Shown here: positions 6,169 to 7,195 of the stretch, piece after piece | Layout of the letters: each line of letters starts with the position of its first letter | Position numbering within the stretch: the first letter of the stretch is position 1 | DNA from: Actinomycetes bacterium | GTDB lineage: Bacteria > Actinomycetota > Acidimicrobiia > Acidimicrobiales > Palsa-688 | Assembly: GCA_021816565.1 (NCBI GenBank) | Contig: JAKAXN010000233.1 | Location: 1-7,195 of the forward strand | Direction: 5' to 3' | DNA: 7,195 nt | Notes under the pieces: generated by a model | The model's input: the letters and a program-made list of their open reading frames with translations, nothing else | What the model was told of the DNA's origin: nothing | Databases searched by the model: none | Translations under genes and position numbers: made by a program

Positions 6169-6357
6169 CTAGCCGACCGGGGCCGCCGGGCGCAGCGCCG
6201 GGTAGACCCGCTGGCGGCCCGTCAGCGGGCCCTCCGGCGCCGAGTCCACCCCCGCCCGGTTGTGGCAGTCGCAGTCGCATTTCACGACCGGACGCTCCTG
6301 GCAGCCGGCATGGTTCCCGATCCGACAGAGTGTAGAGACGTACTCATCTCGGTTCAT
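6169..6357 (-). CDS. small Cys-rich protein, putative metal-binding
   Basis: This is a 62-residue protein with five cysteines clustered in 21 residues: Cys11, Cys19, Cys27, Cys29, Cys31, with His16 and His32 nearby (CRIGNHAGC, then KCDCDCH). The layout C-x2-G-x-H-x2-C followed by C-x-C-x-C-H recurs in uncharacterised short actinobacterial and phage proteins, as far as I recall. It suggests zinc or other metal binding, or a redox-active thiol cluster (inference). The rest is polar and Pro-rich at the C-terminus. Codon use is strongly G/C at third positions, which supports a real gene. The start is the ATG at 6355-6357, with a purine-rich GGAAAGAAG 8 nt upstream and a sigma70-type promoter whose -10 ends at 6397; the open frame back to 6417 would overlap that promoter. 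A 22-bp inverted repeat covers the promoter, suggesting control by the adjacent ArsR-family regulator. Confidence 0.68.
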   Translation of the reverse strand: MNRDEYVSTLCRIGNHAGCQERPVVKCDCDCHNRAGVDSAPEGPLTGRQRVYPALRPAAPVG

Positions 6358-6396
6358 GAGACGGGCTTCTTTCCGATCCGGGCGGACCCGGGGCCG

Positions 6397-6425
6397 TTCA
6401 TATGACGAAATCATCATATCGTCAA
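6397..6425 (-). promoter_or_regulatory. sigma70-type promoter of the Cys-rich gene
   Basis: On the minus strand TTGACG (6425 to 6420) is followed after exactly 17 nt by TATGAA (6402 to 6397). Transcription would start near 6390, leaving a leader of about 33 nt that includes the purine-rich ribosome site before the ATG at 6357. This is the best -35/-10 pair in the window, in one of its few A/T-rich patches. Confidence 0.65.
6403..6424. promoter_or_regulatory. operator copy 1: inverted repeat TGACGA-N10-TCGTCA
   Basis: The two 6-bp arms (6403-6408 and 6419-6424) are perfect reverse complements separated by 10 bp. A third related half-site, TCATCA (6411-6416), sits between them, so half-sites recur every 8 bp. 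The repeat covers the -35 box and the 17-nt spacer of the Cys-rich gene promoter, the position of a repressor site. A wider near-palindrome, ATATGACGA-AA-TCATCATAT, spans 6400-6419 with 8 of 9 arm bases paired. A second copy with the same spacing is at 7043-7064. The adjacent ArsR-family protein is the obvious binder (inference). Confidence 0.6.
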
Positions 6426-6429
6426 TCGG

Positions 6430-6525
6430 CCCAGGGGGCGTACCGGTCGGGGAGCCGCCGGTCCCGTGCGGGCCGGGCGCGGGCGGTCCGGGTACCCGGT
6501 CCCCCGTCGGCCCGGAACGGCCTGC
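6430..6525 (-). other. arsR 3' spacer with GC-rich palindrome, possible weak terminator
   Basis: The spacer between the arsR stop and the Cys-rich gene promoter is extremely GC-rich. It includes a perfect 12-bp palindrome, CCGGGTACCCGG, at 6488-6499, flanked by further complementary GG/CC pairs. No T-tract follows on the minus strand, so a classical intrinsic terminator cannot be claimed. Read-through from arsR into the Cys-rich gene is possible. Confidence 0.3.
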
Positions 6526-6882
6526 TCAACCGCCGCGGGCGGAGTGGGAGTTGAACTCCAGGGTGGACAGCTCGGCCAGGAGCTGCTCCGACTCGGCCAA
6601 GGTGGTGGTCAGGATGGACTTGGCCACCTCGAGCAGGTCGAACAGGCGGGGGTCGGTCACCGTGTAGATGACGCTGGTCCCCTCCTTGCGCGACTGCAGG
6701 ATGCGGGCCCGGCGCATGATCCCGAGCTGCTGCGACAGATGCGAGGCCTCCAGGCCCACCTCGGGCAGAAGCTCGGCCACGGAGCACTCCCCGTCGCGCA
6801 GGACCTCCAGGATGCGGATGCGCGCCGGGTGACCGAGGGTCTTGAAGAAGTCTGCCTTCACTTGGTAGATCGGCCGCGGCAT
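6526..6882 (-). CDS. ArsR/SmtB-family winged-helix transcriptional regulator
   Basis: This 118-residue protein is a typical ArsR-family repressor, a dimer that leaves DNA on binding its effector. The start MPRPIYQVKADFFKTLGHPARIRILEVL and the helix-turn-helix with recognition helix near residues 44-58 (EASHLSQQLGIMRRA) are clear, followed by the wing SRKEGTSVIYTV (64-75) and a C-terminal dimer helix. The classical arsenic/cadmium ligands ELCVCDL are absent: the equivalent place reads GECSVAEL with one Cys (Cys33), and no His/Asp-rich zinc site is visible in the last helix. The effector is therefore unknown. I chose the ATG at 6880-6882, with GGGAG 6 nt upstream (6889-6893) and the family start; the frame back to a GTG at 6948 adds unrelated residues. 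Matching inverted repeats on both sides of the gene suggest it controls both neighbours. Similar regulators in actinobacteria are, in my memory, sometimes next to SulP transporters. Confidence 0.92.
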   Translation of the reverse strand: MPRPIYQVKADFFKTLGHPARIRILEVLRDGECSVAELLPEVGLEASHLSQQLGIMRRARILQSRKEGTSVIYTVTDPRLFDLLEVAKSILTTTLAESEQLLAELSTLEFNSHSARGG

Positions 6883-7097
6883 CAGATTCTCCCGGGGCCC
6901 CGCCTCCCCCGCCACACCGGTGGGGGTCACGGCGCCACCGCCGGCCACGCTACAGCATCGCTCGCCGCTGCCGGCCGGACGGCGCGGACCGCCCGCCGCT
7001 CCAGGCTGCCCCTAAAGGCCTCCTTGCGTACAGCCGAACGATTTACGAATCCATCAACTCGTCAATCGGACCCCGGTCCCCGCACAGGAGCAGGCCA
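6883..7097. promoter_or_regulatory. divergent intergenic region between arsR and the right-edge gene
   Basis: This 215-bp gap is the longest in the window. The left half (about 6895-7015) is plain GC-rich DNA in which I see nothing certain; a minus-strand TAGCGT near 6950 could be a -10 box for arsR but has no matching -35. The right part is A/T-richer and holds operator copy 2 (7043-7064), a GGACC-CC-GGTCC inverted repeat (7068-7079) and the ribosome site AGGAG (7086-7090). A possible plus-strand -35 is TTGCGT (7024-7029), but no well-spaced -10 follows. Confidence 0.45.
7043..7064. promoter_or_regulatory. operator copy 2: inverted repeat TTACGA-N10-TCGTCA
   Basis: The arms (7043-7048 and 7059-7064) have the same 10-bp spacing and nearly the same sequence as copy 1. 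The 27 bp at 7043-7069 match 6403-6429 at 22 of 27 positions without gaps, including the 11-bp run TCGTCAATCGG and the inner CATCA. It ends 33 bp before the GTG of the right-edge gene, so it most likely regulates that gene, and perhaps arsR itself on the other side. Confidence 0.55.
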
Positions 7098-7195
7098 GTG
7101 AGCACGACCCTACCCTCCCCCCTCGATGCCACCGGGGCCCGTCTGGACGGGCCCGACCTGGAGACGTTCCTCCAGATGGTGGAGAACGCCCCGAT
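7098..7195 (+). CDS. N-terminus of an unidentified protein (cut by window edge)
   Basis: Only 32 codons are visible. The GTG at 7098 has a good ribosome site, AGGAG at 7086-7090, with a 7-nt spacer, and codons end mostly in G or C, so the start is credible. The N-terminus is soluble and rich in Pro, Asp and Leu, with no signal peptide or membrane helix in view. The last visible stretch, DLETFLQMVENAP, resembles the entry helix of a PAS domain as in some chemotaxis or sensor proteins (PAS domains often open with VENAP-like sequence). This is a weak inference from about a dozen residues. The position downstream of operator copy 2 suggests control by the divergent ArsR-family regulator. Confidence 0.6.
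   Translation, partial: MSTTLPSPLDATGARLDGPDLETFLQMVENAP

Noticed and set aside
5100..6335. 411-residue plus-strand frame overlapping YihY/BrkB and the region after it
   Set aside because: The first part is an out-of-frame shadow of YihY/BrkB, and the tail is low-complexity Pro/Ser/Gly/Arg antisense to the two small minus-strand frames, whose third-position G/C use is better.
6488..6499. CCGGGTACCCGG palindrome as a protein-binding site or true terminator
   Set aside because: Such GC palindromes are easily found by chance in this composition and no T-tract follows; kept only as part of a low-confidence spacer entry.
6883..6948. Longer ArsR protein starting at GTG 6948
   Set aside because: The added 22 residues are Gly/Pro-rich and unlike the family, and the ATG at 6882 has its own ribosome site GGGAG.
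6466..7101. 211-residue plus-strand frame covering the ArsR gene region
   Set aside because: It is antisense to a clear ArsR-family protein and runs through the intergenic operator; the composition is typical of a shadow frame.
1..7195. CRISPR arrays, tRNA or rRNA genes, insertion sequences, attachment sites
   Set aside because: No regularly spaced repeats, cloverleaf-like or rRNA-like sequence, transposase or integrase frames, or terminal repeats were seen on either strand.

Overview
The window reads as chromosomal sequence from a very GC-rich actinobacterium. The support is a strong G/C bias at third codon positions, an F420-type luciferase-like oxidoreductase, a wax ester synthase/diacylglycerol acyltransferase (WS/DGAT), an MhuD-like heme-degrading enzyme, and several apparently leaderless genes with a TANNNT box 6-7 nt before the start codon. 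Acidimicrobiia or a relative is my best guess, but this is inference. I see no rRNA, tRNA, CRISPR array, transposase or phage gene.

Layout. Positions 1-1788 (minus strand) hold the 5' part of sufB, which runs off the left edge, preceded on the same strand by a patatin-like lipid hydrolase. From 1899 to about 5970 single genes alternate in direction: WS/DGAT (+), a 62-residue membrane protein (-), an MhuD-like monooxygenase (+), an F420-type LLM oxidoreductase (-) and a YihY/BrkB membrane protein (+). Start-to-start gaps are short (110, 70 and 85 bp). Stop-to-stop junctions all overlap (12, 4 and 32 bp), so there is no room for ordinary terminators. Both genes of the 3521/3592 pair, and the LLM gene at 4952, appear leaderless.

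Positions 5939-7195 are the least ordinary part. An ArsR-family repressor gene (6526-6882, minus) is flanked by two copies of a 27-bp element, one on each side. Each copy contains an inverted repeat of the form TKACGA-N10-TCGTCA. The left copy covers the -35 box and spacer of a good sigma70-type promoter that drives a 62-residue Cys-rich protein and a second small reading frame. The right copy lies 33 bp upstream of a plus-strand gene that is cut by the window edge. This looks like a small, locally autonomous regulon: repressor, Cys-rich putative metal-binding protein, and an unseen right-hand target. It is the best candidate here for something undescribed.

Functionally the window mixes Fe-S cluster assembly (sufB), heme degradation (mhuD-like), neutral lipid synthesis and turnover (WS/DGAT, patatin), and a flavin/F420 oxidoreductase. 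Nothing in the sequence ties these into one pathway, except that adjacent divergent genes share short promoter regions.
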